Origin: Bin87 sp965220265 | GTDB lineage: Bacteria > Chloroflexota > Dehalococcoidia > Lucifugimonadales > UBA3495 | Reading direction: 5' to 3' | NCBI GenBank assembly: GCA_965220265.1 | Contig: CBDCPM010000002.1 | Coordinates: 1-64,000, forward strand | Length of the DNA stretch: 64,000 nucleotides | Shown: piece by piece, positions 43,810 through 52,963 of the stretch | Layout: each line of letters begins with the position of its first letter | Position numbering within the stretch: position 1 is the stretch's first letter | Made by a program: the position numbers and the translations under genes | The notes under the pieces: model-generated | Databases searched by the model: none | What the model was told of the DNA's origin: nothing | The model's input: only the letters and a program-made list of their open reading frames with translations

Positions 43810-45217
43810 ACTACAGTTGCAGATGTGACAGGCGGGTTTTATAGTGGCATTGGCGGGCTCTGGCTTGGTGGCGCCGTCTCCACCACGACCAGGACAGGAT
43901 GAAATCCGGCAGTTGGTTCTCCGTCCATACCAGGCGTGTCAGCAGCCGTCGCACCTCCGGCACTGTCACGGGAATCAGTTCCTCATCGGGGCCATAGTGG
44001 CCCCCTTTTCTCCCCCTTCCACCGCCTGATTCCTGATTACCGTCAGATAGGCGTGGGCCAACATCGCCAGGGTGATGTGCCGGTACCAGCCATCCCAACG
44101 CCGCACCTCGTACTGGTCCAACCCCACCTCTCCCTTGGCCTCCTCGAAGCATTCCTCTATGGCCCATCGAGTCCCTGCCACCCTCACCAACTCCTCCAGG
44201 GTAGTGCCCGCTGGACCGAAGCAAACGTAGTAGGCCAACTCATCAGGTTTGGCAATGCTGCGTCGCGTCAGCAGCCAGTGCCCCTGGTCCGGTTCCCTCA
44301 AGGGCCGTATTTCCACCAAGGCCCAGTCGTAGACCCGGGGGCCCTTGGCGCCAGCGCCGGCGCTGCACCGGACCCAGGCGGATTCCCCAACCCCGGACGC
44401 CAGCCGGTCAGCCCTCACCTGGCAGGGTCCCTGCTCCGTCAAAGCCCACAGCTGCTCGTTGCGCTTGATGGCCAGCACGTGGGGAACGCCCTCCCGCTCC
44501 AGCCACCGCCGCAGGTTGCGGTCACTGCCGTAGACCTCGTCCCCGGTAAACCAGGCGAAGGGCACTTCTGACGTAACCGCCCGCTCCAACATCTGCCGGG
44601 CCAGTTGCCCTTTGGTCTGAAAGCCGACACTCTCAGGCACCCCGGCCTCCCGCCGGCGTTCCCGGTCATCAGCCCACACCTGGGGCAGATACAGCTCCCG
44701 GTCCAGCAGGGTTCTGCCATTGGCCGAGGCATAGGCCAGGAACACGCCCACCTGAGAGTTCTCGATCCGGCCCGCCGTGCCACTGTACTGGCGCTGCACC
44801 CCAGCCGATTTCTCCCCTTTCTTGAGGAACCCGGTCTCGTCCACCACCAGGACCGCATCGCCGTCGCCCAGATGCTCCACCACGTACTGCTTCAGGTCAT
44901 CGCGGACCAAGTCCGCGTCCCAGACGTAACCCGACAGCAGGCGCTGCACCCCGTAGGGAGTGGCATAGCCCGCTTGCTCCGCCAGTTGCCAACCGTTCTT
45001 GCGCTCCACTGGACTGAGCAACCCTTTCAGATACTCCAGCACCCGCTTGCGCGGCTCCGGCCGCCGGAACCTGCCCGCGATGCACTCGTGCACCCGCTCG
45101 ATGCCCTCGGCCCACCGGGCGACCTCCGCTACCTCGTCTCTCCCAACAATCACCACCTCACCTCAACACTCCTCGGCTGCCTAAAATTCTACCCTTTCAT
45201 GATCTGCAACTGTAGTA
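43810..45217 (-). mobile_element. IS701-family element, apparently intact
   Basis: The 1408-bp element has 16-bp inverted repeats TACTACAGTTGCAGAT (43810-43825) and its exact complement (45202-45217). The 4-bp duplication TTAG flanks it: 43806-43809 on the left, and on the right TTA plus G, now interrupted by the IS5-type element. TTAG fits the YTAR target of IS701. The transposase frame is uninterrupted. Confidence 0.92.
43975..45156 (-). CDS. IS701-family transposase
   Basis: The 393-residue DDE transposase has LVVDETGFLKKGEKSAGVQRQYSGTAGRIENSQVGVFLAYAS, FAWFTGDEVYGSD and RWAIEECFEEAKGEVGLDQYEVRRWDGWYRHITLAMLAHAYL, the IS701 catalytic regions with Asp, Asp and Glu visible. It starts at a GTG with GAGGTGAGG just upstream. 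Apart from the two-frame IS427-type gene it is the only transposase in the window without an obvious lesion, so it is the best candidate for a mobile element in trans. Confidence 0.92.
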   Translation of the reverse strand: MVIVGRDEVAEVARWAEGIERVHECIAGRFRRPEPRKRVLEYLKGLLSPVERKNGWQLAEQAGYATPYGVQRLLSGYVWDADLVRDDLKQYVVEHLGDGDAVLVVDETGFLKKGEKSAGVQRQYSGTAGRIENSQVGVFLAYASANGRTLLDRELYLPQVWADDRERRREAGVPESVGFQTKGQLARQMLERAVTSEVPFAWFTGDEVYGSDRNLRRWLEREGVPHVLAIKRNEQLWALTEQGPCQVRADRLASGVGESAWVRCSAGAGAKGPRVYDWALVEIRPLREPDQGHWLLTRRSIAKPDELAYYVCFGPAGTTLEELVRVAGTRWAIEECFEEAKGEVGLDQYEVRRWDGWYRHITLAMLAHAYLTVIRNQAVEGGEKGATMAPMRN

Positions 45218-45220
45218 TTA

Positions 45221-46191
45221 GTGCCTATCCTAATAACTCGTGAAAACTCGCGCTCCCGTTCTGGGAAGCCCAGGTGGGGTTACGTTTAGACTGGGGCCAT
45301 GACCAAAGCGAAAGACCCCAAGCCGCCACGTCCCAAGCGGGCTGGCCCAGCCAACAAGACCAATCCCACCACCGGCGGTTTCCAGATTTCCGACGAACTC
45401 TGGGCAGTGCTGGAGCCCCTGATCCCCAAGCGTGTGAACACCCATCGGTTTGGGGGCGGCCGTCCCCGGGTTCCCGACCGCACCTGCGCCAACGGCATCT
45501 TCTACGTGTTGCGCACCGGTTGCCAGTGGAAGGCCTTGGACGCCACGGGGATCTGTTCCGGGTCCACCGCGCACCTGCGCTTTCAGGAGTGGGTTGCCGC
45601 TGGGGTGTTCCTGGAGTTGTGGCGGGTGGGACTGGAGCGCTACGACGAACTGCAGGGTCTGGACTGGAGTTGGCTGAGTATGGACGGGGCCATGACCAAG
45701 TCGCCCCTGGGTGGGGGAAAAAACTGGCGCCAACCCCACCGACCGAGGTAAGCGAGGCGTCAAGCGCAGCCTGTTGACTGAAGCGTCGGGCATTCCAGTG
45801 GGCTTGGCGGTGGACGGGGCCAACCGCCACGACATGAAGCTGGTGTGGGCCACGGTGGACAGCGTGGCGGTATCCCGACCGGCGCCCAGCCCAGAGCATC
45901 CCCAGGGGATGTGCCTGGACAAGGGCTACGACTTCGCAGAGGTGCGCCGCACCCTGGACGAGTTCGGCTTCACGGCCCACATCCGCAGTCGAGGCGAAGA
46001 GGCTCAAGCCATCAAGCGGGAGGCCGGTTTCAAAGCCCGGCGTTGGGTGGTGGAACGCACCCATAGTTGGCTGAACCGTTTCCGGCGCATTCTGGTTCGT
46101 TGGGACAAGTCCCCCGACAACTACATCGCCTTTCTTCACTTCGCCTGCGCCCTCATCGCCCTCAGAGCCGCCGGATTATTAGGATAGGCAC
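45221..46191 (+). mobile_element. IS5-family (IS427-group) element
   Basis: The 971-bp element has 16-bp perfect inverted repeats GTGCCTATCCTAATAA (45221-45236) and its complement (46176-46191), with TTA on both sides (45218-45220 and 46192-46194). The TTA target is part of the right TTAG duplication of IS701, so this element arrived after IS701. Two overlapping frames encode the transposase, as in IS427-type elements. Confidence 0.9.
45299..46187 (+). CDS. IS427-type transposase, two frames joined at an A6 run
   Basis: Frame one (45299-45751) holds QISDELWAVLEPLIPKR, GGGRPRVPDRTCANGIFYVLRTGCQWKAL and SMDGAMTKSP. Frame two reads from the GGGGGAAAAAAC run to 46187 (GANPTDRGKRGVKRSLL, AVDGANRHDMKL, HIRSRGEEAQAIKREAGFKARRWVVERTHSWLNRFRR), with the DDE glutamate. 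The second frame is +1 relative to the first. IS427-group elements commonly express their transposase by ribosomal or transcriptional slippage at such runs, so this may be functional rather than broken. Confidence 0.82.
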
Positions 46192-46238
46192 TTAGTGGTA
46201 TTCACCGACGTAGACGAAACGGCGCACATGCTCGCCGA

Positions 46239-47684
46239 GTAACAGTTCAGAGTTGAGGGGAAGCGAGGAGTTGTCGGCAGGCGGTGAGGGTGTTGAGGTC
46301 TTGTGTTCGCCAGGTGCCGCAGATTGAGGCCAGCGCCATCTTGGTCTCGGTGCCCCGCTCCGAGCGGGTGCCGCCGCTGATCTTGCGGCTGATCACCACT
46401 GGGCGCAGGCTGCGCTCGGCGGCGTTGTTGTCCGGCGGCGCCTCCGGATGAGCCACGAAGACGAAGAGTTCCTTGATGTGGTTACTGATGCGTCGGCACA
46501 GTCTGGCCTGCGCCGACGCCGGGTCATCCCGGTAGGGACGGCACAGCGCCAGCAGCCGTCGTTCCAGGGCCAGTTGGGCAGCGCGCCGCTGCTGCTCTGC
46601 CGGATGGGTGAAGGCTTTGGCCTGTTGGTAGAGTTGGTGGACGGCGTCCGCCCACTGGACCAACGGGAGATCGTCGGGGTAGAGGACGCGCCGGTCGTGG
46701 ATGTCTCGCAACAGATGTGCCCAGCAGCGCTGCTTGGGGCCGTCATAGTGGTGGTAGGCGGCATAGCAGTCGCTGACCAGCACCCCGGCAAACTCATCGC
46801 CCAGGACCTCATCCACCACGGTTTTGCCGCGTCCCCTCCGCAGGAAGTAGCGTGCAGGAAGTAGCGTTGGGTGGGGGTGCTGAAGGTCCACACGTAACCG
46901 TTGTGTCCGTCCTCCCGCCAGCCGGTCTCGTCGGCGTGGACCACCGGACTGCCTCGGATCCGTTCCACGATGTCGGTCATCATCCCCTGGGCTCGGTCGG
47001 CCACCCTTGGTGTGGCGGCCACGATGGCGCCCACGCTGAGACGCCGACCATGCACCGCAGCCAGGTACCACTGGATGGTACGGAAGGGCAGCCTGGCCTC
47101 TTCCCGCAGCGCGGCAATCAGGCTGACCAGGTTGATCCCCAGGCGCTGCTGGCCCAGCACCACCTCGTCCAGTTGCGATGGCGGCACCCAGCGGCGATGG
47201 CACTGGGGGCAGGCGCGGGCGATATAGGCGTGCTCGGTTACCTGCACCGGAACCTGGGGCAACTCGATGACCTCCCGAGTGCGCTGGGTCCAGCCGCCGG
47301 ACAACTGGATCCCACAATCGGGACACCGCTCCAGCGCGTGCTCCATACGCTGGTCGGGCGGCATTCTGGTTCGGGCAAAGCCCGAGCGACGGGGCTGGCG
47401 CGGCTTCTTGGGTCGATCCGGTTTCCCGTCGCCTTTGGGCTTCAGGCCGGGCATCCGTCCCGAACCGCCGGACTTGCCCTTGCCTTCCGACTGGGCAATC
47501 CGCTTCTCCAGGCGTTCAATGATGGCCTGCTGTCGGATGATGATGCCGATGAGCACATCCCGGTCGGCAGTCCGGAGATCAATTTCACCGTCCATCCCAG
47601 CTATATGACATAACCACCATCCCCAACGCCAGCCATCTCCAAACCCAATTCGGCCAATTCACCTCACCAACTCTGAACAGTTAC
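46239..47684 (-). mobile_element. IS66-family element, copy 4, with 8-bp target duplication
   Basis: The 1446-bp element is bounded by GTAACAGTTCAGAGTTG (46239) and …CAACTCTGAACAGTTAC (to 47684) and flanked by CTCGCCGA on both sides (46231-46238 and 47685-47692). The flanks join into one open frame, showing that a coding sequence was interrupted. Confidence 0.95.
46247..47595 (-). pseudogene. IS66 transposase broken by a 14-bp tandem duplication
   Basis: ATG 47595 starts the usual N-terminus (DGEIDLRTADRDVLIGIIIRQQ) and the CPDCGIQLSGGW and HADETGWREDGHNGYVWTFSTP regions are in frame. An exact 14-bp tandem repeat (46840-46853 and 46854-46867) then shifts the frame; removing one unit gives TQRYFLRRGRGKTVVDEVLG and a continuous protein to the C-terminus (PPDNNAAERSLRPVVISRK, then QLLASPQL). 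Otherwise the best preserved IS66 copy here. Confidence 0.92.
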
Positions 47685-47822
47685 CTCGCCGAAGCCAAGT
47701 TGACGGCGCACTACATCGCGGCGGCACTGGAGGCGGGGAAGACCCCTGCGGAAATCAACGCGACGTTGATGGAGGTCGCCGACTCCAGCACAATTACCGA
47801 ATCCTGGGTGAGCGACGAGTAG

Positions 47823-48274
47823 GGATGGATCGAGTTCACCAACGTGCCGAGTCTGGACTTTGCGTTTCCGACGAACTCAGACGCGGGCACGCAAGCAGCG
47901 CCGTTTGCGGGCCTGCTGCGGGGAACAAGCAGGTGGTGACGCGGAGCATGCAGTCGCGCGAGGCGCACGGAAAGTCGTTCCAGTACGCGGGGGTGGCCGG
48001 GATTGACCAGCTGCGGATAGTTCAGGTAGGGATCGCCGGGCCCGCGGAATAAGCGGGAGCAAACTCGCGACCGCGCTCGGCGACTCGCGATGGAGGATGG
48101 CGACGCTTCGACTAGCTCGCGTTGATCCTTCGACGGACTCAAGATGAGCGGCGCTGGGCAGGGACAGTTGCAATTGGAAATTTGCGCGGGAGTAAGAATC
48201 ATAATTGAAAACAGTTTACGGGGAACGGAGTTGACATTTATAATGCCGCCGATGAGATGAGTTATTGAATCTCA
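47823..48274. other. Decayed coding remnants and coaX upstream region
   Basis: No intact gene is convincing here. 47825-47940 reads IEFTNVPSLDFAFPTNSDAG in the frame of the preceding TAG stop, and 47948-48052 reads MQSREAHGKSFQYAGVAGID to a TAA in another frame; together they look like a frameshifted remnant. A TATAAT at 48239-48244, with TTTACG 18 bp upstream, may be the coaX promoter; a TTGACA overlaps it at 48231. Confidence 0.45.
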
Positions 48275-48292
48275 TTGGATAACTGGATTGAA

Positions 48293-49147
48293 ATGCTGCT
48301 GACGATCGACATTGGCAACACGGCCGTGACCATCGGGGTGTTCCGAGACGGAGGCGCCATCGAGGGGAGCGGGAAGGGGGCCAGTCCGATGGAGCGGCTG
48401 GCGACCACGCTGCGGGTGGCGACGGACTCGCGGCGAATGGCGGACGAGTACGGGATCCTGCTGAAGAACCTGCTGGAGTTCCGGGGGATCGCAACGACGG
48501 ACATCACGGCGGCGTGCATCTGCTCGGTGGTACCGCCGCTGACAGGCATGTTCGAGGATCTGTGCCGACGGTTCTTCGGGGTCACGCCACTGCAGGTCAC
48601 GTCGCAGATCGACCTCGGGATGCCGGTCCGTTATGACAACCCACGGGACGTGGGGGCGGACCGGATCGTGGACGCGGTGGCAGCGGTGGAACTGTACGGC
48701 GCGCCGATGATCGTGGTGGACCTGGGTACGGCGACGGTGTTCGACGCGGTGTCGCGTGACCGGGAGTACCTGGGCGGGGCGATCGCCCCGGGGATCAACC
48801 TGTCGGCGGATGCGTTGTACTACAACACGTCACAGCTGAGGCGGGTGGAACTGGTCGCGCCCACGGAAGCTGTGGGGCGGAACACGACAACGTCGCTGCA
48901 ATCGGGAATAGTGCTCGGGTATGCGGGGCTGGTCACCACGATGGTGGAACGGTTCAAGGCGGAGATCGGCGAGGACGCCAAGGTCGTGGGCACGGGCGGG
49001 CTGGTAACCGTGATCTCGGACCACGCGCCGGTGTTCGACGACATCAACCAGGAGTTGACGCTGGTCGGGCTCGACATCATCTACCGGAAGAACGCAGCCG
49101 GGGCTCCTGGACCGAGCAGCGCCGCAGGGCTGAGCAGGGTGAGCTGA
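48293..49147 (+). CDS. coaX: Type III pantothenate kinase
   Basis: This 284-residue enzyme phosphorylates pantothenate, the first step to coenzyme A. The ASKHA-fold signatures are MLLTIDIGNTAVTIGVF (phosphate-1), NPRDVGADRIVDAVAAVELYG, VVDLGTATVFDAVSRDREYLGGAIAPGI and TGGLVTVI. ATG 48293 is preferred because the protein then begins MLLTIDIGNT as usual; TTG 48275 is an alternative. coaBC begins 2 bp after its stop, so both steps of the pathway are co-expressed. Confidence 0.94.
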   Translation: MLLTIDIGNTAVTIGVFRDGGAIEGSGKGASPMERLATTLRVATDSRRMADEYGILLKNLLEFRGIATTDITAACICSVVPPLTGMFEDLCRRFFGVTPLQVTSQIDLGMPVRYDNPRDVGADRIVDAVAAVELYGAPMIVVDLGTATVFDAVSRDREYLGGAIAPGINLSADALYYNTSQLRRVELVAPTEAVGRNTTTSLQSGIVLGYAGLVTTMVERFKAEIGEDAKVVGTGGLVTVISDHAPVFDDINQELTLVGLDIIYRKNAAGAPGPSSAAGLSRVS

Positions 49148-49148
49148 T

Positions 49149-50348
49149 ATGGAATCCGCGTTGGTCGGCAAGAACGTCGTTCTGGGGGTGACGGGGAGCA
49201 TCGCCTGCTACAAGGCGCTGGACCTGGCGAGCAAGCTGGTGCAGGCCGGGGCGAACGTTGAGACGATCCTCAGCTATGGTGCGACACAGTTCGTGACACC
49301 GCTGGCGTTCCGCAGCCTGACTCACCGGTCGGTGGTGACGGACACCTTCGACGCAGACTCGGAGCACAGTGTGGAGCACGTCGCGCTGGCGCGGTGGGCG
49401 GATATCGTCGTGATCGCTCCGGCGACGGTGCACTGCATCGCGAAGCTGGCCGGGGGCCTGGCGGACGACCCCCTGACGACGACGGTGATCGCGACAGAGG
49501 CGCCCCTGCTGGTGGCGCCGGCGATGGACGCGAACATGTTCGACCATCCGGCGACGCAGGAGAACATCACGCGGCTGCGCAGCCGGGGCGTGTTCCTGGC
49601 CGGGCCGGCGCCGGGTCGGTTGGCGTCCGGACTGATGGGAATAGGAAGGCTGGTGGAGCCGGCGGATCTCCTGGGGTATATCGCGGCGACGCTGGGGAAG
49701 GACGGAGACTTCGCCGGACGGAAGGTGGTGGTAAGCGCCGGTGGGACCCAGGAAGCGATCGACCCGGTGCGGGTGATCACGAATCACTCCTCGGGACGGA
49801 TGGGATACGCGGTGGCCGAGGCGGCGCGGGACCGGGGGGCGGACGTAGTGCTGGTGACGGCGCCGACGGCGTTGGCGGATCCGGCGCTGGTGCGGGTGGT
49901 TTCAGTGAAGTCGGCACAGGACATGTGCGACGCAGTGCTGGCGGAGACGGGGACGGCGGACGCGCTGGTCATGGCGGCGGCGGTGGCGGACTACCGGCCA
50001 GCGGTGATGGCGGAGCAGAAGATCAAGAAGACGGCTGCAGACGAGATGACCATAGACCTGGAGAAGACGACAGACATATTGGCGACGGCGAGGGGACATT
50101 TCGTACGGGTCGGGTTTTCAGCCGAGAGCGAGAACCTGGAGGCGAATGCCGCGGATAAGGTGCGGCGCAAAGAGTTGGACCTGATAGTAGCCAACGATAT
50201 TACGGAAGAAGGCAGCGGATTTGGCGTGGACACGAACCGGGTGGTGCTGATTGACCGAGAGATGGAGGTCGAAAGGTTGCCATTGCTCACCAAATACGAG
50301 GTGGGCCACAGGATCCTGGACCGAGTTTCGACACTGCTAAGACCGTGA
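49149..50348 (+). CDS. coaBC: Bifunctional phosphopantothenoylcysteine decarboxylase/synthetase
   Basis: The 399-residue protein joins a CoaC flavoprotein half (GVTGSIACYKALDLASKLVQAG, VEHVALARWADIVVIAPAT with the catalytic His, PAMDANMF) to a CoaB ligase half (VSAGGTQEAIDPVRVITNHSSGRMGYAVAEAARDRGA, the KIKK lysine motif and ANDI). It makes 4'-phosphopantetheine from phosphopantothenate and cysteine. It follows coaX by 2 bp; its TGA overlaps the GTG of the SulP gene. Confidence 0.95.
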   Translation: MESALVGKNVVLGVTGSIACYKALDLASKLVQAGANVETILSYGATQFVTPLAFRSLTHRSVVTDTFDADSEHSVEHVALARWADIVVIAPATVHCIAKLAGGLADDPLTTTVIATEAPLLVAPAMDANMFDHPATQENITRLRSRGVFLAGPAPGRLASGLMGIGRLVEPADLLGYIAATLGKDGDFAGRKVVVSAGGTQEAIDPVRVITNHSSGRMGYAVAEAARDRGADVVLVTAPTALADPALVRVVSVKSAQDMCDAVLAETGTADALVMAAAVADYRPAVMAEQKIKKTAADEMTIDLEKTTDILATARGHFVRVGFSAESENLEANAADKVRRKELDLIVANDITEEGSGFGVDTNRVVLIDREMEVERLPLLTKYEVGHRILDRVSTLLRP

Positions 50349-51967
50349 AATTCGACTACAGTTTAGACAAACTTCGCGGCGACATCTTCGGAGGCCTCAC
50401 CTGCTCGGTGGTAGGTCTGCCGGTCGCTCTCGCGTTCGGCGTGGCATCGGGTCTGGGTCCGACGGCCGGAATGTACGGCGCGATCGCGGTTGGGTTCTTC
50501 GCGTCAGTTTTCGGGGGGACGCGATCGCAGATTTCGGGTCCGACGGGACCGATGTCAATCGCGATGGCGGTGATCGTAACCAGCCACGCGAACAGCCTGG
50601 CGGAGGCGTTCACTATCGTCGTGCTGGCGGGGCTGATACAGGCCGCCCTGGGACTGGCGCGGATCGGGCGGTTCGTAGCCTACACGCCTTACTCGGTGAT
50701 TTCCGGGTTCATGACGGGGATCGGCGTGATCATCATGATCGTGCAGATCGCTCCGTTCTTAGGATCGCCGGTGGCGGTAGGAGGAGTGATCGGGGCGGTC
50801 AATGCGCTGCAGGACGTGGTTACCAGCGTCAACTTCCAGGCGCTGGCGGTCGCCGTGGTCACGCTGATAGTGGGCGTGCTGTGGCCACGCCCTTTCCGAC
50901 GGGTACTGCCGGCGCCGCTGGCGGCGATGATCGCGGGTTGCGCGCTGGGCATCCTGTGGCTGAACGACCTACCGGTTATCGGCAACGTGCCGACGGGGTT
51001 GCCGGACCTGCAGGTTCCGGTTTTCTCGATGAGATTCGTCTTGGGCGCCCTGGAGCCGGCGCTGGTGCTGGCGCTGCTAGGATCGATCGACAGCCTGTTG
51101 ACATCGCTGATCGCGGACTCGCTGACGCGGACGCGGCACAACCCGAACCGGGAGCTGATCGGGCAGGGCATCGGCAACATGATCGCGGGGCTGATCGGAG
51201 GGCTTCCGGGTGCGGGAGCGACGCTGGGGACGGTGGTGAACATCCGGTCCGGCGGAAACTCGCAGCTGTCGGGGGCGATCCGCGCGGCAGTGCTTTTGGC
51301 GCTGGTGCTGGGCCTGGGCAGATACGTGGAGGCGATACCCCACGCGGTTCTGGCCGGTATCTTGGTGAAAGTGGGCTGGGACATCATGGACTGGCGGTTC
51401 GTGACGCGGGTACATCAGATGCCGAGGGAACACCTGCTGGTGATGGTGATAACGTTTGGGCTGACCGTGTTCCTAGACCTGGTGACGGCGATTGCCATCG
51501 GATTGATCGCGGCGGGCATGGCCAGCGCGAGGCTGCTGGAGCGGCAGGAGCTGGACAGCGTCGTGTCCGTGCCGCTGCTGGATCAGAGCTTCCTTTCGCT
51601 AGACCCGGACGCCGAGAACGCGGACGAGTTCTCTGCCCGGGTGGGCCTGGTGGTGCTGCGGGGGCGATTCTCCGTGGCCTCGTCGAGCAACCTGGTGAGC
51701 ACCATCGGGCAGGACATCCAGGAGCACGAGGTGGTGATATTCGACTTCACCGAGACTGCGTACATGGACGACAGCGCGGCCATGGTAGTGGAGCAGATGA
51801 TTGACGTGGCGCTGGACGAGGACACGGAACCGATCGTAATGGGGCTATCCGGCCCCGTGGAACGGAACCTGCGGGCGCTGAACATACTGCACCGCGTTCC
51901 GGCGGACCGCTTCGTGAGCACGCGGGACGAGGCGCGGGAAGTCGCGGAGAGGATACTGGCCGCGTAA
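50345..51967 (+). CDS. SulP-family anion transporter with STAS domain
   Basis: The 540-residue protein begins KLRGDIFGGLTCSVVGLPVALAFGVASGLGPTAGMYGAI, has about ten to twelve hydrophobic helices (GPTGPMSIAMAVIV, a SulP marker) and a cytoplasmic STAS domain near residues 425-535 (VIFDFTETAYMDDSAAMVVEQM, with the regulatory serine). It probably imports sulfate, bicarbonate or another anion; the ion cannot be told from sequence. GTG start at 50345 overlaps coaBC in GTGA. Confidence 0.92.
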   Translation: MKFDYSLDKLRGDIFGGLTCSVVGLPVALAFGVASGLGPTAGMYGAIAVGFFASVFGGTRSQISGPTGPMSIAMAVIVTSHANSLAEAFTIVVLAGLIQAALGLARIGRFVAYTPYSVISGFMTGIGVIIMIVQIAPFLGSPVAVGGVIGAVNALQDVVTSVNFQALAVAVVTLIVGVLWPRPFRRVLPAPLAAMIAGCALGILWLNDLPVIGNVPTGLPDLQVPVFSMRFVLGALEPALVLALLGSIDSLLTSLIADSLTRTRHNPNRELIGQGIGNMIAGLIGGLPGAGATLGTVVNIRSGGNSQLSGAIRAAVLLALVLGLGRYVEAIPHAVLAGILVKVGWDIMDWRFVTRVHQMPREHLLVMVITFGLTVFLDLVTAIAIGLIAAGMASARLLERQELDSVVSVPLLDQSFLSLDPDAENADEFSARVGLVVLRGRFSVASSSNLVSTIGQDIQEHEVVIFDFTETAYMDDSAAMVVEQMIDVALDEDTEPIVMGLSGPVERNLRALNILHRVPADRFVSTRDEAREVAERILAA

Positions 51968-52017
51968 CAACGCAAACAGGGTTGGATCGCCTCGCCACCG
52001 GTACATGGAGGACGACA

Positions 52018-52950
52018 ATGCGTATCGGAGTATTTGTTGGGGCGTCGACGGCCGACCTGATGAGCCTGGACGAACTGATCGGGCGGATCAAGCAGGCGGA
52101 AGAGGACGGGTTCGACAGCTTCTGGGTACCACACATCTCTGCGCGGGGATACGACGCGCTGACCGTGCTGGCGCTGGCGGGAGCGCAGACCAGCCGGATC
52201 GAGCTGGGGGTCGGCGTGGTGCCGACGTATCCGAGGCACCCGGTGGCGATGGCGCAGCAGGCGCTGACCACCGCAGCGGCGAGCAACGGGCGGTTCGTGC
52301 TGGGGCTTGGGCCGTCCCATCGGCCAGGGATAGAGGGGAGCTTTGGGCTGTCCTACGACCGGCCGGCGTTGCACGTGCGGGAGTACCTGTCTGTGCTGCG
52401 TCCGCTTATGGAAGAGGGCCGGGTGCAATTCTCCGGCGAGTTCTACAACGTAAACGCGGAGCTCGACATGCTGGACCGCCCCAAGTGTCCGGTGCTGATT
52501 TCGGCACTGGCTCCACGTATGCTGCGGCTGGCGGGAGAACGGGCCGACGGGACCATCACCTGGATGGCAGGGCCGAGGACGATCCGGGAGCACATCACGC
52601 CGCGCATCGGGCGGGCCGCCGAGGCCAGCGGGCGAGAGGCTCCGCGCGTTTGCGTTGGGCTACCGACGACGGTGTGCGACGACGAGGCCGTAGGACGGCG
52701 GCAGGCGGCGGAGGCGTACGAGCGGTACGGGCAACTGGTGAACTACCGGCGAGTGCTGGACATCGAGGATGTGGAAGGGCCCTCGGAGGTGGCGGTGATC
52801 GGCAACGAGGATTCGCTGCGACGTCAACTGGAGGAGTTTGCCTCCGGTGGGGCAACGGACTTCATGGCCAACATCTTCGCGAGAGAAGGCGACACCGAAA
52901 CAGGGGCAAGGACGTATGCTGCGCTAAAGGATCTGGTAGGTAGGGTGTAG
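52018..52950 (+). CDS. LLM-class F420- or FMN-dependent oxidoreductase
   Basis: The 310-residue luciferase-like barrel starts MRIGVFVGASTADLMSLDELIGRIKQAEEDGFDSFWVPH, with TSRIELGVGVVPTYPRHPVAMAQQALT and RFVLGLGPSHRPGIE, typical of LLM enzymes using F420 or FMN. GGAGG lies 6 bp before the ATG at 52018. Cofactor and substrate are not assignable. Such genes are common in SAR202-type Chloroflexota. Confidence 0.9.
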   Translation: MRIGVFVGASTADLMSLDELIGRIKQAEEDGFDSFWVPHISARGYDALTVLALAGAQTSRIELGVGVVPTYPRHPVAMAQQALTTAAASNGRFVLGLGPSHRPGIEGSFGLSYDRPALHVREYLSVLRPLMEEGRVQFSGEFYNVNAELDMLDRPKCPVLISALAPRMLRLAGERADGTITWMAGPRTIREHITPRIGRAAEASGREAPRVCVGLPTTVCDDEAVGRRQAAEAYERYGQLVNYRRVLDIEDVEGPSEVAVIGNEDSLRRQLEEFASGGATDFMANIFAREGDTETGARTYAALKDLVGRV

Positions 52951-52963
52951 ATAACAGCGGCTC

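Larger units (their letters stand above)
42117..47822 (+). pseudogene. Remains of one host gene split by several insertion sequences
   Basis: Four short plus-strand fragments between insertions look like coding sequence with GC-rich third positions: 42117-42202 (GVSEGIYKSVVQSDGEFLRI), 43668-43805 (GSDYYRDLIDKANLTDPTEL ... IDRNLPACVLVH), 46195-46238 (VVFTDVDETAHMLAE) and 47693-47822 (AKLTAHYIAAALEAGKTPAE ... SWVSDE, then TAG). The last two join in frame exactly when IS66 copy 4 and one 8-bp duplicate are removed. The 5' part is missing, and the join across IS701 is one frame off. I do not recognise the protein. Confidence 0.5.

Noticed and set aside
38514..47684. Programmed frameshifting in IS66 copies
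   Set aside because: The shifts lie at different places and coincide with 14-17-nt gains that are absent from the other copies; these are lesions, not slippery sites. The A6 run in the IS427-type element is different and kept as possibly programmed.
38506..47692. A composite transposon carrying cargo between IS66 copies
   Set aside because: The copies have different 8-bp target duplications and lie in opposite directions; the interval holds only other insertion sequences and broken gene fragments.
47825..48052. A 75-codon frame upstream of coaX
   Set aside because: Only its end looks codon-biased, and the start is in another frame from the similar sequence before it. Treated as decayed remnant, not a gene.
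48231..48244. TTGACA and TATAAT as one promoter before coaX
   Set aside because: They are only 2 bp apart, so they cannot serve as -35 and -10 of the same promoter; only the TATAAT with a weaker upstream hexamer is plausible.
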